This document shows, piece by piece, positions 39,662 to 54,916 of a stretch of 64,000 bases of DNA; positions within the stretch are counted from its first letter, which is position 1; each line of letters starts with the position of its first letter. The position numbers and the translations under genes were made by a program. The DNA is from Dactylellina haptotyla (Eukaryota; Ascomycota; Orbiliomycetes; Orbiliales; Orbiliaceae), in the NCBI GenBank assembly GCA_031310005.1, contig CM062386.1, positions 2,542,001 to 2,606,000 on the forward strand, given 5' to 3'. The notes beneath the pieces were generated by a model that worked only from the letters and a program-made list of their open reading frames with translations, made no database searches and was not told where the DNA came from.

Positions 39662-40588
39662 ATTAAATTATAAAAAAGGAGGATTAAATAATTTTTATAA
39701 ATAAATATTAAAATAATAAAATTAATTTTTTTGATAATAATAATAATTAAATTAAAAAGGATTAAAATAATAATATTTAAAATAAAATTATAAAAGTAAA
39801 TATAATTATATATATAATATTTTAATAAATTTTTTAAAAAAATGTTAATTATAATATTTTAAAATTAATTTAATTAAGAATAAAAAAAGATTTTGTACAC
39901 CAAAAAAAATCAAAAAATATTAAGAAATTATTATATAATAATAAAGATATAAAATATATTATTCAAAAATTAATAGCAAACAATAAAAAACTAACAATTT
40001 AAATATTTATTTTATTAAAAATTTAAATATTAATAATTAATATCATTTTAAATAAATAATTTATAAAATATTTATTATAAAATGGTAATTAGTTATTAAA
40101 AGTTACTAGATATTTAAATTATTATAATATATTATTTTTATATTTTATAAATTAAAATTTAATTTATAATATATTAAAATAATTTATTAATTAGTGAATA
40201 AAAGTAATTTTAAATAAATAATTAAAATCTAATAAATTATTTATAACAATAAAAATATTATTATTTTAAAAAATTTTATATACTAATATAATATTATTAT
40301 TTTAAATTATTTATCATTTTATTTTAAATATATAAATAAAGATGATAATAATTTTTTAATAAATAATTTTATTTTATTATTAATTTAATTAATTAAATTA
40401 ATATTTATTTTAAAATATTTTTTAATTTTATTATATTATTTCTTTCTATTACCTAAAAATTTTTTTTTTTTTTTTATCTTAAATTTTAGTTTATAAATAA
40501 ATATTAAATATTTTTAAATAACTATTAAATAATAAAATATATTCCATTTTATTATTAGATTTTATTTTTTAAATTATTAATAAAAATA
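39662..40588 (+). other. AT-rich stretch with weak plus-strand coding bias
   Basis: A-rich plus strand with some less converted words (AAAAAAGGAGGATTAAA at 39674, GTACACCAAAAAAAATC at 39895). The reading is Lys/Asn/Ile-rich and interrupted by many stops. I suspected a Tc1-type transposase N-terminus but found no diagnostic motif. Unidentified. Confidence 0.3.
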
Positions 40589-40831
40589 TTTTATACCCAA
40601 CTGAAAGGAAGGGATAATGGTTCTGTATGCAATTTCGATTTTCGCTAATAAAAATTTTTTAAAATATATTAATTTTGTGGCTTGGTAAATTACTATATTA
40701 TATAATTATGTAAAATTGCTAATAATTAAATTAGGAAATTTAATTTAAAAAATAAGATTAATAATAATAATAATATTTTAAAATTAACGCTTTTTCAATT
40801 AAGTTTAAGTACAGCAACACCACTCTTCTAG
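40589..40831 (+). mobile_element. Helitron-like short repeat, copy 2
   Basis: Same ends as copy 1: starts TTTTATACCCAACTGAAAGG after A, ends ...CACTCTTCTAG before T; 243 bp. The terminal hairpin is degraded here (ACAGCAACACCAC) and the middle is largely converted. Confidence 0.65.
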
Positions 40832-41138
40832 TTTAAATAAAAATAAAATAATACTTTATTTATTAATAGATATTTAATAACTTATTTAAAATTATAATAA
40901 TTAATAATAGATTTATTTATTCCTTTTTAAAATTTTATTTTATTTAAAATTTTTAAATTTTAAATTTTTTTATTAAATCTTAAATATTTAATTTTTATTT
41001 AAAATTTAATAAATAGATAAAATTTACTAAAAACTTATTAAAATTTATAAAATATAATTAAATATAATACTTCCCAAATAAAATTTCATTTTTTATATTA
41101 ACTTTATACATATATATAAATTAAAAAACTAAAATAAA

Positions 41139-41170
<32 letters not shown>

Positions 41171-43665
41171 TAAAAATTACTAATTAATCTTATAAATTTT
41201 GTTTATTTAAATAAATTTTTATAGTATATTTATTTAATATATAAAAATAATAATTTAATAAATATTAATAAATTTTAAACTAACTAATTTTTAACAATAA
41301 TTATTAATATAATTAATTTTAATAAAAATATTATTTAAATAATAATAAATATTTTTATTATATAATTATTAATTACTATTCTTAAATTCTAATATTATTT
41401 TATTATTTAAAAATCTATTATCTTTTTTATTATATAATTATTTATATTATCTAAGTAAAATTAAATAATATTACTATAGATTTTAAAAAAAATATTTTTT
41501 TATTATAAAAATATATATTAAATAATAAATAATAATAATTAAATAATAAAAATTATTAATTTTTAATAATATTTGTTATTTATTATATTTTATTTGAATA
41601 TATTTTCCACTATTTTCTTATATATTTTTTGATAATTTTTGATAATATTTATTATTTTTATAATTATAATTTTATTAATTATATATTTATTTTATAAAAT
41701 AATTATATATTAATAAGTATTAAAATAATAACTTTCTTTTTATAATTTTTAATTTTTTATATAATTTATAATAAAATTAATTATAATTATAAAAATATTT
41801 ATTATAGGTTTTTTATTTACTAATAGATATTTAACAATATATTAAATTTAAAATATTATTAAAATTTTTATAAATATAAATTATTATAAATTATATATAT
41901 TAATAATTAATATATATTTATTATTTATATTTAATATTATCTAATTTTTAAATTTTATTTTTAAATATATATCTTAAAATTTAAAATTTAATATATAAAT
42001 ATAAGGGTTAAATTTATTATATATATCATATTTTTGCTATTTAATAATAATAATTATATTTTATGTTTTCTATAATTAAACAAATATAAAATAAAATTTT
42101 AATATATTATTAATATTAGTTTAAATTTTAATATAAATATACTATATAATTATATGATTTAATAAATTATATTTATAAATGTATATTAGTATATTAAATA
42201 TAATATATAAATTAAAAATAATATAATTTATAAAGTAGGTAAATAGTATAGAATATTATAAATAATTGTTATATATTAAAAATAATAATTAAATATATTA
42301 TATAATTAAGTTTAATAAATAGTAATTTGGATAATTATATTTGTATATATAAATTATTTTTAAAATTATTATTATTTTTTAAAATTATTAATTATATATT
42401 TTATTAGCTATTATTGGTTTTTGTATATATTTTAATATAAAGATTTTATTAAAAATAAATATATTTATATATATATAATTAGAATTATAATATTATAAAA
42501 TATATTATTAAATTAAAATATATATTATAATAAATATTATATTAAAATAATTAAACCAAAATTTATAAATTATATATATATATATTAATAATTTTTTATA
42601 AAATTACAATATAAGCTAAGATGTAAAAATTAAATTTATTATATATATTATATTCTTTATTATTTAATAATAATAATTATATTTTATATTCTTTGTAATT
42701 AAACGAACATGAAATGAAACTTTAATAATAAAAAATTATTATCATCTTTATTTATATTTTTATTATTAATTATTTTTCTTTTATTTTTATTTCTAATTTT
42801 ATATTAATAATAAAATTATCATTAGTTTTATTTTTATTATTTTTATTTTTATTATATTTATTTTTATTATTTTTATTTTTATTATCTTTATTTATACTAT
42901 TATTGTTTTTAACTTTCTAATTAACATTTTTATTTTTAAATTTAATAATAATTTTAATTTATTAATTTTTACTTATTTTCTTATTCTATTTATTTTAATA
43001 TATTATATAATTTATTTTAACAAAAATAAATTAATATTCTTAAATTTAATTATTTTTAAAAATAAAAAGCATTAATTAAAAACTAATACTATTTATAAAT
43101 AAATTATAATAAATATTTATTATTTATTTAAATACAATTTTAAATATTTTAATATTATTATTTATATAAATTATTAAATTTAAGAACCCAGTTAAGAATT
43201 TCTTTATCATTATTATAAATTTTAAAAATATTATTAATTATTAAAATATTAATAATTATATAATTTTTTTCAAAATCATAAAAAAATTTATTTTCTTTTT
43301 ATAAAAATATTTATTTAAAAAATTTTATTTAATTTTTTTAAAACAATATTATTAATAATTAAATTATAATTTTTTAATTAATAGGAATAATTATAAAATA
43401 TATAGAAATTAATAAATTTTAAATATTTTTAATAAATACTATTAAAAAAATTATTTATTATTTTGGTAGATTCTTTAAATTCTACAATTATTATTATTTT
43501 TAATATTTTATCAATTTTTTAATATTTATTTATAAATTATAAATACTTTTATAATTTTATTTCTACTTAACTTATTATTATTGTTATTATTTATTTTATT
43601 ATATTAATATATAATAATTTTATTAAACTATTAATAGATATTTAGGTTTATTTAAAATTATTAAA

Positions 43666-43700
<35 letters not shown>

Positions 43701-43977
43701 ATTTATGTTTTTTCTTATAATTATTTTTATTTTTAATAGTATTTTTTTTTTCTTTTTTTTTATTAATTAAATTTTTTTATATATTTATAAATATTTAATA
43801 GTAAGTTTATTTTTTTAGTAGTTTTTAAATACTTTTTTTAAAAATTAAAAATAAATACTTTTTATTATTTATTCAATTATTTATATTAATAATAGATTTT
43901 ATAGTAAATAAAAAATAAGAATTTAGTAATAAAAGATATATAATAATAAAATTTAAAATAAAAATAATAAAGAGAAT

Positions 43978-44012
<35 letters not shown>

Positions 44013-44679
44013 TAATAATATTAATTTTTAATTATCCATTATATATATATTATAATCTTAATTTTTTAAAATAAATTATAAAATTAAATATAAAAATATT
44101 TTAATAAATGTTAATTAATTAATTATAAAAATTTTAAATAAAATTATATATTTTAAAATATTAAATTTATAATAATAAATAAATTAAAAAATTAAAATAA
44201 ATAAAAATTTTATTTATTATATATTTTTATTTTTAAATATTATATATAAATAAACAATTTATATTTTTTTATACTATATTAATTATTTTATAAATAATAA
44301 TTATATTTTATTAATAATTATATTTTTAAAAATATTTTTTATTTTAATTTATTTTTTTAATATTAATATTTTAAAATATATTATTTGTAAATTTTATATA
44401 ATTTATTTTTTTAAATCAATTTTAACTAATTATTATTAATAATTATTAAATAATAAAAATACTTTTTAAATATAATATAAAACCTAAATTTTTATTAATT
44501 TTATTAAATAAAATTTCCTATATTATATTAAAAATCCAAAATCTATAAAAATATTAAAAAATTAAAAAAATTTAAATTTCATACTTAATATTTACCATTT
44601 TTTAAAAAATTTTAAAATAATAAAATAATATTTATTTTAAAATTCCAAAACTTTTTATTAAAATATTTTAAAATATAAA
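40832..44679. other. AT-rich converted stretch with simple repeats
   Basis: About 3.8 kb with no recognised gene. It contains a 27-base poly-T (41139-41165), a direct-repeat pair near 42009 and 42630 (separate entry), TTTTTATTATTT-type low complexity (42740-42900), (ATT)n at 43674-43701 and (AAT)n at about 43979-44008. It lies between two Helitron-like repeats in opposite orientation. Confidence 0.5.
42009..42723. repeat. Pair of direct repeats, about 93 bp, 622 bp apart
   Basis: The unit at 42009-42101 recurs at 42631-42723, sharing TAAATTTATTATATATAT and a TAATAATAATTATATTTTAT block. The second copy is less converted (AAACGAACATGAAATGAAAC). They could be ends of a small element or of tandem LTRs; TG/CA ends were not seen. 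Confidence 0.55.
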
Positions 44680-44929
44680 CTAGAAGAGTGGCGTCGCCAC
44701 ACTTAAACCTAACTGAAAAAACGTTAATTTTAAAATATTGTTATTATTATTAATTTTATTTTTTAAATTAAATTTCCCAATTTAATTATTAACAATCTCA
44801 TACAATCATATAATATATATAATTTGTTAAATATTATTATAAAAATAATATATTTTGAAAACTTTTTATTAATAAAAATTGAAGTTGTATATAGAACTAT
44901 TATCTCTTCTTTTTAATCGGGCATAAACA
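44680..44929 (-). mobile_element. Helitron-like short repeat, copy 3
   Basis: On the minus strand it starts TGTTTATGCCCGATTAAAAA and ends with hairpin GTGGC-GAC-GCCAC, then TCTT and CTAG; 250 bp. Relative to copy 1 the stem has one C:G pair replaced by T:A, so pairing is kept. It is flanked by A and T as expected for Helitrons. Confidence 0.65.
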
Positions 44930-46575
44930 TAAATATATAATTTATTATATATTTAAAAACTAATTATTACCTAACAACTACCATCCTATAAATAACAACA
45001 TAAAACAACTATTAATAAAAATAAATAAAAAAATATAGTATAATTTTTTTATTTAATTTTTATTTAAAAATTTATTATTATTATTTTTTATTAAATAATC
45101 TTTATTGTTTTAAAAATAATTTTTAATTATCTTTTTATAATTATTTAAAAAAATAATATAATTTTGATTATTAAATTTTAAAATATAAATTAATTAATAT
45201 ACTCTACAGTACTTCCTGTTTCCTTTTAAAATAAGTAATAGGTAAATTTTAAATATTATCCTATTTTATGTGTTAAATAAAATTTTTGTGTATTATAAAT
45301 AAAAATCTTATTTATAATATGTAAAAATCCTATTTAGATTTTTATTTTTTAAATAAATTTAATATTTTCTTCCAATATAGGTTTTTTAATTTGCTTATAA
45401 ACTTATTAAATAAATATATATATATATATATGTACACTTTATAACTATATGGTTACAAGTATATAAATATATATTAATAATGATTATATATAATAAGTAA
45501 TATTAATTGTTATATAGGTTTATAGAGTTTAAAAATATTTAAATAAATAATTATATTAATTAAAATTATAATTTTAATAAATTATATATATAAATTTTTT
45601 TTAATTTTTATGATTGTAAATTTGCTTAATATTTTTTTGGTAATAGTTTATTTAAATTTATTTAATTGATGTATCTTTTTAATCCTTTTGTAAGTGCTAG
45701 TTTAGCTTATTTTTAATTATAATCTATTTTGAATATATATACAATTTTTAATATATTTTATTTAAATATAAATTATATTAAAATTAATTATTAATTTAAA
45801 TTTATATATGTAATTGATTAATAAAAATCTGATATAAAATATTTAATTTTTTTTTAGGGTAGGATTTTTTACATTATAATGTTGTAATTTTAGTAATTTA
45901 TTAATATTGTATTTAAAAATATTAATAAAAAATTAGTAATATTATTAAATAGTAAATTGGTATAAAAATAATTTGATAATGTTTAAATATTTTATTTCTA
46001 GGCTTTTTTAGGTTAAAGTTTAAAAGAAGTTAAATATTTTAAATTATTAATTTTTATTATAATTATATATGTGTAGTTTAAAAGTAATATAATTTACTTT
46101 TTTTTAAAATTTTTAAAAGTAATGATTTGTAGTAATTTGAGAGTTAAAAAATTTTAATTTATTAATTATCACTATGTTATAGTGTATATATATATATATT
46201 GGAAGAAATATTAATTTATTTTAAATAAAAATATTAAAAATTTTTTATAGTATAATTTAAAATTTAAATTATTAATAAGTTATAGATTTGTAAAAGATTG
46301 GATATAATTTATTAAAATATTTTTATTTTTTAATAAATTTAATTAATTAAATAATAAAAATAATTAGATTTTATATACTAAATCAAGATTAATAATAAAT
46401 ATTTATTATTTTTAAAAAATGTTTTTATTTTTTTAACTGGGGTATTTGAAGGAGTTAAAATATTTAAAAGGGTTAGAATTCTTTTTTATTATTATATGTT
46501 TGAATTGTGATGTATAGAAATAAAATAATATAATAGTAAATAGGTTAAAATTATGTTTAATTTTTTTTATCCTTT
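44930..46575. other. AT-rich stretch, host DNA of element E
   Basis: No gene recognised. A few less converted spots remain (CTACAGTACTTCCTGTTTCC at 45205, GGGGTATTTGAAGGAGTTAA near 46439). Because E carries a CCTTT duplication, this stretch was once continuous with 55492 onward and may belong to gypsy G. No motif proves it. Confidence 0.4.
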
Positions 46576-47146
46576 TGTTACGGACTGCTAATCGTACATC
46601 CGATTATCCCGTACCAGACTTTTATATGCACTATCTAAATTAAAATATACAAAACATAAGCATATGATATACCTATATAATTTATATATAAAAAAAACGA
46701 TTATTAAAAATAAAATTATTAAATTTCTATTTTTAAAAATATTTACTTTTTAAAAAAAATTAATTATATAATTTTTAAGAAATTTGGTAAGAATTGCTAT
46801 ATTTGAAAATGTTTAATAATCATTATTAAACATTAAATATAATAATATATCCATATTATTTAATATTTATTATTAAGTATTGAGTATTAAAAAACAGTAT
46901 ATATAAATTTTATATATTTAAGATTATTTTTAGGATTAATAATAGTAGATTTTTTATCAATTAATATTATTAAATAATATAATTTTTAATAATTTATTTA
47001 TTTATTTTGTTATTATATATTCTATATATAATTTTAATTATTTTACAAATACATATTTTCATTAAGATCCAATAATTAAAATTAAAAGTTTAATTTAATA
47101 AAAAATAGTTTATTTTAATATTTTTCGTATTAAAAAAGATATAACA
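46576..47146 (+). repeat. 5' LTR of element E
   Basis: Starts TGTTACGGACTGCTAATCGT. The outer 60 bp keep G+C (CCGATTATCCCGTACCAGAC at 46602-46621); the inner end at 47146 is converted. Confidence 0.92.
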
Positions 47147-50100
47147 CTTTAACCAATTTTATTTAATTTAATTAAAGAATTATATATATATTAAATATAC
47201 CAATTTTTATTAAATAATTTATATATTTAGAAAAAATATTGAACAAAATTATAAAATAAGATGATATTTTAAATTATGATTTAATCAGATGATTATAATA
47301 AAAACTGTATATGTTTTTAAAGTTATGATTTTAACATTAATAATCTAATAATGGAATATTGAAATAATCAATTATATAGAATAATTTAAATTTTTTATAA
47401 AAGAAATTATTAATAAAATAAAAAATATCATCTTATTATAATAAAACATATTCAAAAAACTTACTGAATATTTAAATATTAATTAAGAAAGATTAGATTA
47501 TTATAATAAATAAATTTAAATATTAAATAAAGAAATTATTAAAAATATAATTTAGAAAATAAAAAAATATTAATATATAATTTAGTTTAAATAAAATGAT
47601 ATAGTAAAAATTTTAGTTTTATTATTGAGGTATTAGAATAAATCAAACAAATGATTATAAAATAACTACCACCATCATTTATTATTTTTTAAAATATATC
47701 TATAAAAATAATATAAATATTATTATTAAATTAAATAATATATTCTCCACAAATTAATAAACTAAAGAAGAAAAAATTAAAAAAGTTTTAATAAAGAATT
47801 TAATTATTAAAATAAATATAATAAATATAACCATATAGGTATTTTATATAAATAAATTTATTAAATTTAAAAAATAATTTAAAAATTTGATTAGTTTTTT
47901 AATTAAATTAAATTTTTTTTTATCAAAATTAATTCTTTATTAAAAATATAAAATTTATTTTATTAGAATGTATTTTAAAGATTCTATTTTATATATTTTT
48001 AAATTTTTAAAATTATAAAAAATTAAAAAATAAAAGAAAATTATTATAAAATTTAAAAAAATATTTAAAAATTATAAAAATATTTAAAAACTTTAAAAAT
48101 TTTAAACATTTTTTAAATAAATATAATTTTAAAATAAAATAAAAAATTAAAAAGAATATAAATTATAAAATAAATAGAATTTATAAGAATTTATTTAAAA
48201 ATTTAATTATTATACTTCTTTTATTAGATATATTAATGAATAATTATTTAAATTTATTATTAATAGATTAAAAATCCAAATCTATTAAAATATTATTAAA
48301 AAAGTTTAAAATATTAAAATATTATTAAAAAAAGTTTAAAAATTATAATTTAAATTATATTAAAATACAATACCTTATTATTTAATTAAATAATTTTATT
48401 TATAAAATAGAAAAGAATCTTTTAAATATTAATTTAAAGGATTTAACTCCCATAAATAAAAAAATTATTTTAGAAATAAAACTTATAATTATTATAACTC
48501 AGTTTTTATAAATTTGAATTATATTTAATTTTATAATAAAACTGATTTAAAAGTCCAACAAACAATTATATTAAAATTATAATTAATTAGGTTATATTTT
48601 AATTAATTATTTAAAACTTAAAAACAAATTCTTAAAATAAAATTAATAATATTAACAAAAATTTAATATATATAATTTAAAAAGGATTTTAAAAAAAATT
48701 TAATTTAATATAATTTAAAAATTAGATTCAATAAAATATTAAAAATTAAGAATTAAATTTAAATAATATAATTTAAAAAAAAAAACAATTTCTGAAACTA
48801 AAATACAAATTTTCAAAAATATTGTTATAATTATTTTTAATTTATTGAAATATGAGGAATTTATTTTATTAATAATTTACAAATTTATTTTCATTTAAGA
48901 AGAATTTAATTAATTATAGGCTAATATAGTTAGAATTTATTAATATTATTGATATAATTTTAATAGATAATTTTAACAAATATATTAGAAAAAGGATAAA
49001 GAAATTGTTATTCAAATTATTAAAAAAGATTAAAGATTTTAAAATTTATTTTAATAATTTTTATAATTTTTGTATAATATAATAAATTTTTTACTAAATT
49101 AAATAAATTTTTAAAAAATATTCATAAAATCATTGATATATTTGATTAAATTAAGATTAACAATTTTATAATAATAACTATTGTGTTAAATAAAAATATT
49201 GCATTAATTTTTAAAATAAAAAAATAAATTTTTTTTTATATAATATTTTAATTATTGTATTTAACTATGTAATATTAATAAATACTAATAATATAAAATA
49301 AATTAATTTTTAACAACAATACTCAATATTACATTAAATATTAATATAAAATTATTTGAAATTTTTAAATAATAGTATATGAAAAATAGAATTTATACTA
49401 TTATTATTAAACATATTTTTATTTTTTATATTATAGTTGAAATGGATGGATTTAAATTCACAAAATTAAAATAATTATTAAATATAATAAAAATTTTTTT
49501 ATTCCCTATTTATTTATAAATTAAAATAAAGTTTTATATTTTTAAATATATATATTTTAAAAATAAATTATAATTTTTATAAAATTAAATAAGTTATATA
49601 CCTTAGTTATAAAAATTCTTAAAAATTAATTATAGATAATATAAAATAAATTAAATATAAATATAAAGTATAATTTATTAAATAGCAATATTTTAAATAT
49701 TTTAATTATTTTATATTTTAACACATTAATAAAATTATAAAAAAATATTAATAAAAAGTTAATATTATTTCATATTAAATTTATAAATAGAAGGAAATTA
49801 AATTTATTAAAAACAAACAATTTTATAAAATTTATTATATTTTTTTAATAATTAAAATTTTTAATAATATTGAAATATTACAAAAAATATTAAGAAAATC
49901 TATATTTTCTTATATATTAAACACAATATTACTTTCAATATTTATAAGGATTTAAAATTTTAATATATTATAAAAATTATGAATTTTAATATCTAAATTA
50001 AATCAATCATTATGATAAACTTTCATACTACTTATATTATAAATAAGAATTTTTTATAAGTTAATATTTTAAAACCTATGAATTAAAATATAAAAAAAAA

Positions 50101-51389
50101 CAGAAAATAAAAAAATTATAAAATAAATGTTTTATTAAAAATCACCCTTATAATTACCTAATCTACTATTAAAGATTCAAAATAGTTTTAAAAATTAGAA
50201 AATATATGGACTATTATTATCGATAAAAACCACAAAAAAAATTTTAATGTATTTGGTGTTTGGAAGAATTTATTAAGAAAGAATAATTAGAATAATATTA
50301 AAAACAATACTTTAAATATAGTATTTTTTAACTATATTTATTTTTAAACTATTATCAAAAAGAGAATCCTTTCTTAAATTATAATTTAAATTAGGATGGC
50401 CTTAGGAAAGGAAATAATTTGGAAAATTTAGATTAGATTTTATATATTTAAAATTCATTTAATAAATTAATATTATTATTATTAGTTTATATTTTTATAT
50501 ATTAGTTTATTTAAATGGATAATTTCTAAAATTATTAAAAAAATAAATTTTTAACTTTACAATAAGAATAATTTTTATAAAATTATTGTTTTTGAAGGAA
50601 GCTTTTTGGGATAAATTATTTAAGAAATAATTTTTATTTTTCTTATTCAAAAATATTAAAAAAAAATTATAATAAATGTATTAGATCTTTTTACCATCTT
50701 TTTTTTGGTATTTGGAATTAATTGGTTTAGGATTTATAATTTTAAAATTGATTAAATATAAGAAACTATTCATTTTATTTAATACAAATATTATAAAATT
50801 ATATTTAAAAAAGTTATTATTACTTTCCAATATTTGTAAAAAATTCATTTAAATTTTATTTAATATTTTTTTAATAAAAAAATTAAAAATTATTTTTAAA
50901 ATAAATTTAATATTATTAAATAAATATAAATTAAAACTAAGGAAATCATTATCAAAAAAATTAAGAAAATTTTTAAAATTTTTAAAAAATATAAAATATT
51001 TTAATTTTATAAAAAAGAATATATTTTATTTTTTTATATTAAATTCAATCTCTTTATTAAATTAAAAGAAGGTAAGCAATTAAAATTATTGTTTACATTC
51101 TATAATATCTAATTTAAAAATAAAATTATAAGAAAATATATCAATAAATTTTCATTCAAATTTCATACATTTTTTATATTTTCCTATAGGATACTTTATT
51201 CTATTTATACTAAAGAAAAATGGATAATTACAAATCTACATTAATTTTTAAATATTTAATATTATTATTATTAAAAATTGAAAACCCTTACCTTTAATCA
51301 ATAAATTTTTTAATCAATTTATTAAAACTATTCATTTTATTAAGTTTAATTTTATTAATAAATATTATAATATTTAAATAATTAAAAAT

Positions 51390-51880
51390 AATGAATAGAA
51401 GATTATTTTTAAATACCATTATAAATTTTTTAAATATTTAATAATATTTATAAAATTTATAAATACACCAACTACATTTTAAAAATTCATAAATCACATT
51501 CTACAAAACTATATTGATAAAATTTACATAATCTATTTTAATAACATTTTAATTTATAATTAAATAAAAAAAAAATATGATCATTATATTCATTTTATTT
51601 TTTAAATTTTTAATAAATACAATATTAAGATTAATATTATAAAATCTAAATTTTCAATTATTAAAATCAAATTTTTAAAAGCCATAATCACCTTAAAAAA
51701 TATTAAAATAGATTTAAAAAAAATACAAACAATATAGGATTAATCTAAATTCAATAATAAAACTTTAATACAAAAAATTTAAAAATTCCTAAAACCTTAT
51801 AATTATTATTGAAGATTTATTAAAAAATATAATAAATTTTTTACTATTTTTATAAAATTTATTAAGAAAAATATTAAATT
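51390..51880 (+). pseudogene. Reverse-transcriptase relic of element E
   Basis: Plus-strand reading shows FINHIL..YIDK at 51485-51520, then the catalytic-loop region and ILIYN, KxEF, KFLxxIIT and IKIDxKKIQTI blocks, ending RFIKKY near 51830. These correspond in order and spacing to the gypsy reverse-transcriptase palm and the start of the RNase H linker. It is broken; it was used only to assign family and strand. Confidence 0.8.
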
Positions 51881-53449
51881 TAAAATTATTCTAAAAATAA
51901 GAAGCTTTTGAAATTTTTAAGAATGTTTTATTTTAGTTTTAATTTTTAAATTTATAATTCTAAATTATTTATTAAAATTAAAATAGTAAATTATTTATTA
52001 AAATTAAAATAGATATTTTTAACATTGTATTAAAAGTATACTTATTATAATTATATTTAAATAATAAATAATATTTAATTATATATTTATTTTATAAGTT
52101 TAATATTATTAAATAATAATACTTTATCCACAACCAAAAATTTATAATTATTATTAAAACATATAAATAATGAAAACATTATTTATAAATAATTAATTTA
52201 TTTATTATTTATTTTAATTATATAAATTTTATTTATTTTTTAATTACAAAAAAATTTAATAAATATTAAATTCATTAATAAAAAATGTTTTATAAATATA
52301 ATATAAAAATTATACATTTTAAGGGTAAAAAAAAATGTTTTTGTAGATGTAATTAACAAAAAACCTGATTTAAAAAATATTAAACTAAATCAAAAAATTA
52401 TATTAAAATAAGAAAAAAATTTTATTATTATTAATAAAATTTTTAATTTTACACAATATATTATTAAAAATAGTTTTTTAAAAAAATTTAAATAAAATTA
52501 TTAAAATTATACTATTGTTAAATGAATTTTGGATAATTTTAAAAAAACATTTAATTATTATAAAATAGTTGATGGAATTATTTTTTAAAAATTTATTTTA
52601 TATTCCAACTAAAAACTATAATAAAAGTTAATTTTTAATATCACAATAATCCTATTTATGAACACTTAGGAATTAAATAAATTTAAGAATTTTTAATTAA
52701 AAATTATTTTTAATTTAAAATATGATAAAACATTAAATAATATATTTATATTTATAATATATACTATTATAATAAATCAAATAGATATAAATTTTATAGA
52801 AAGTTATATTTGTATAATATATTAAATATATTTTTTAAATTATAATTTATAATTTTATATAGGATATTATATATAAGAAATTTTTAATTAATTAAATTTA
52901 TAATAAAATTTTAATTATTATAAATAAATTTAATAAAATAATTATTTTTAAATTATAAAATTTGAAATGGGGAGTTATAAAATTAAATATAATTTACATT
53001 TAAAAATATTTAATTAATATATTTATAATAAAAATATATTTTTATAAATAAATTTTAAAATTTAAAATAAATTAAATTAAAATTAAATTGAATATTATTA
53101 AGGGATATATATTAATTGATAATATATTTAAAAAAATTTAGATTTTAGAAATATATTTTTAAAATTTTTAAACTATAGATAAAATGATTAGATTAAGTTT
53201 TTATTTTTAATAGAATTTATTTATAATATTTTTAAATATTTTATAATAAATTTTATTTTGTACAAAATCTTTAAAAGATAAATATTTAAATCATCACTAC
53301 CACTTTTTATATTTAAAAAAATAATATTTAAAATAAAAAAATATATATAAAACATAAAATTTTTTTTATAAAAATTTCTAAAAAAACCTCAAATTTATTA
53401 ACAAATAAATAACTTATTATTATAATTTAAAACATAAGTAAATTTTTAT

Positions 53450-53870
53450 TTTTAAAAAAGGAAATAAAACATATTTATTTAACTAAAATATTAAAATAAT
53501 TAAATTTAACAAAAAACTCGATTATTAGAAATTTAGTATTTATAAAATTATAAAGAAATTTAGTAATGTTGTTTACGAATTAGAAATATTAAAAAAATTG
53601 AGAATATATTGTATTTTTTATGTTTTTTTGTTGGAATTTGTTTTATTAGGATTAAGAGAAGATTTACGGGAAATTAAAATTGAAAATAATGATTATAATA
53701 AATATAATATTAAGAAAATCTTAAACAAATTGAATGAAAAAAAAAAAATACTTTATTAAATAAAATAAACCCTATAAACCAAAAGATGACTCATAGCAAC
53801 CAAAAATCAATATTGCCCCCAAATTTGTTTAAATTTATTTAAAAAAATAATAAGAAAAATTATTAGCACT
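53450..53870 (+). pseudogene. Integrase tail and chromodomain relic of element E
   Basis: About 53460-53640 carries a decayed version of the integrase GPY/F-type tail (NIKxxKxxKKLDY...YELEILKKLRI). About 53685-53860 carries a YNIKKIL...LYxIK pattern placed like a chromodomain. The order matches element A at 565-930. Confidence 0.6.
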
Positions 53871-54916
53871 AATATAATTAATAAAATAAGAATATGGATG
53901 ATTAAAAAAAATATAATATTTAGTATATTTATTTATTATTTATGTAATTAATTGGAAGGAATGGTTATATAAATTATAATTAAAAAACTTAATTTATAAT
54001 TATAATATTTTTTGGTTAAGGAATTTTTAATTGTTTAATAAAAATTGATTAAAGTTGAAATCCTCTATTAATTTAAAATGATTTACTTATTTATTTATAA
54101 CATTTTTTAAATCCGATTTGATTAAAAAATGATTTTGTTTAATATTTTTTTATTCTTAAAATTTCTAATTCATATATTATGATTTTTTTATATTTTAATA
54201 TAATTATTTTTAGTTTTTTTTTGGTGATGAATAACCTTTGTTTGAAGGTGAGCCAACTCTGATAGGGTTTTTAAAAACCTTTGTTTTGTTTTTTGAAGTT
54301 TTTAAATACGAATTTGATGAAGATTGGAAATGTGTTTTATTAAAAATATAAATTAGTTAAAAAAAATGGAGAAGAATTAAGAAGAATTTATTTGGAATTA
54401 TATTATATTGAGATAATTTGTGTTTTGCGCAAACAAAACATTTTTTTAAATTTATGATTATATATTTTAATTTTTTAAAAAAATATAAATTGCACGGAGA
54501 AGTAGTTGAACACCCAAACTTTTTGATTTTGGTAATAAAACAATAATGATGATTGTTGGAAAATCACTTATTAACAAAATTTGATTTATATCAAATTTAT
54601 TTGTTAATTTTGTTTAAATTTATTTAGAAATGTGTTAATTACTTATAATATAAATATTTTTAAAATTAAATTTAATTTTTTAGTTTTAATAAAAACTATA
54701 TATTCTTATAAAATTATTATTTAAATAATTTTTTAAATAAAAGAATAATTAAAATTTGATTCTATAAAATTTTTATGTATGAAAATTTTTTATGGGATTT
54801 ACTTTTTTTTAAAAATCATATACAATTTAATTAATCAATATTTAAAATTATTTTTATATTTTAATTTCTTTTATAAAAAATTTTTTTATAAGAATTTCCT
54901 ATAAAAAAAAAAATAA

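Noticed and set aside
39895-40100. Tc1-type transposase N-terminus on the plus strand
   Set aside because: Only Lys/Asn-rich similarity; no helix-turn-helix or catalytic block could be located and no terminal repeats were found around it.
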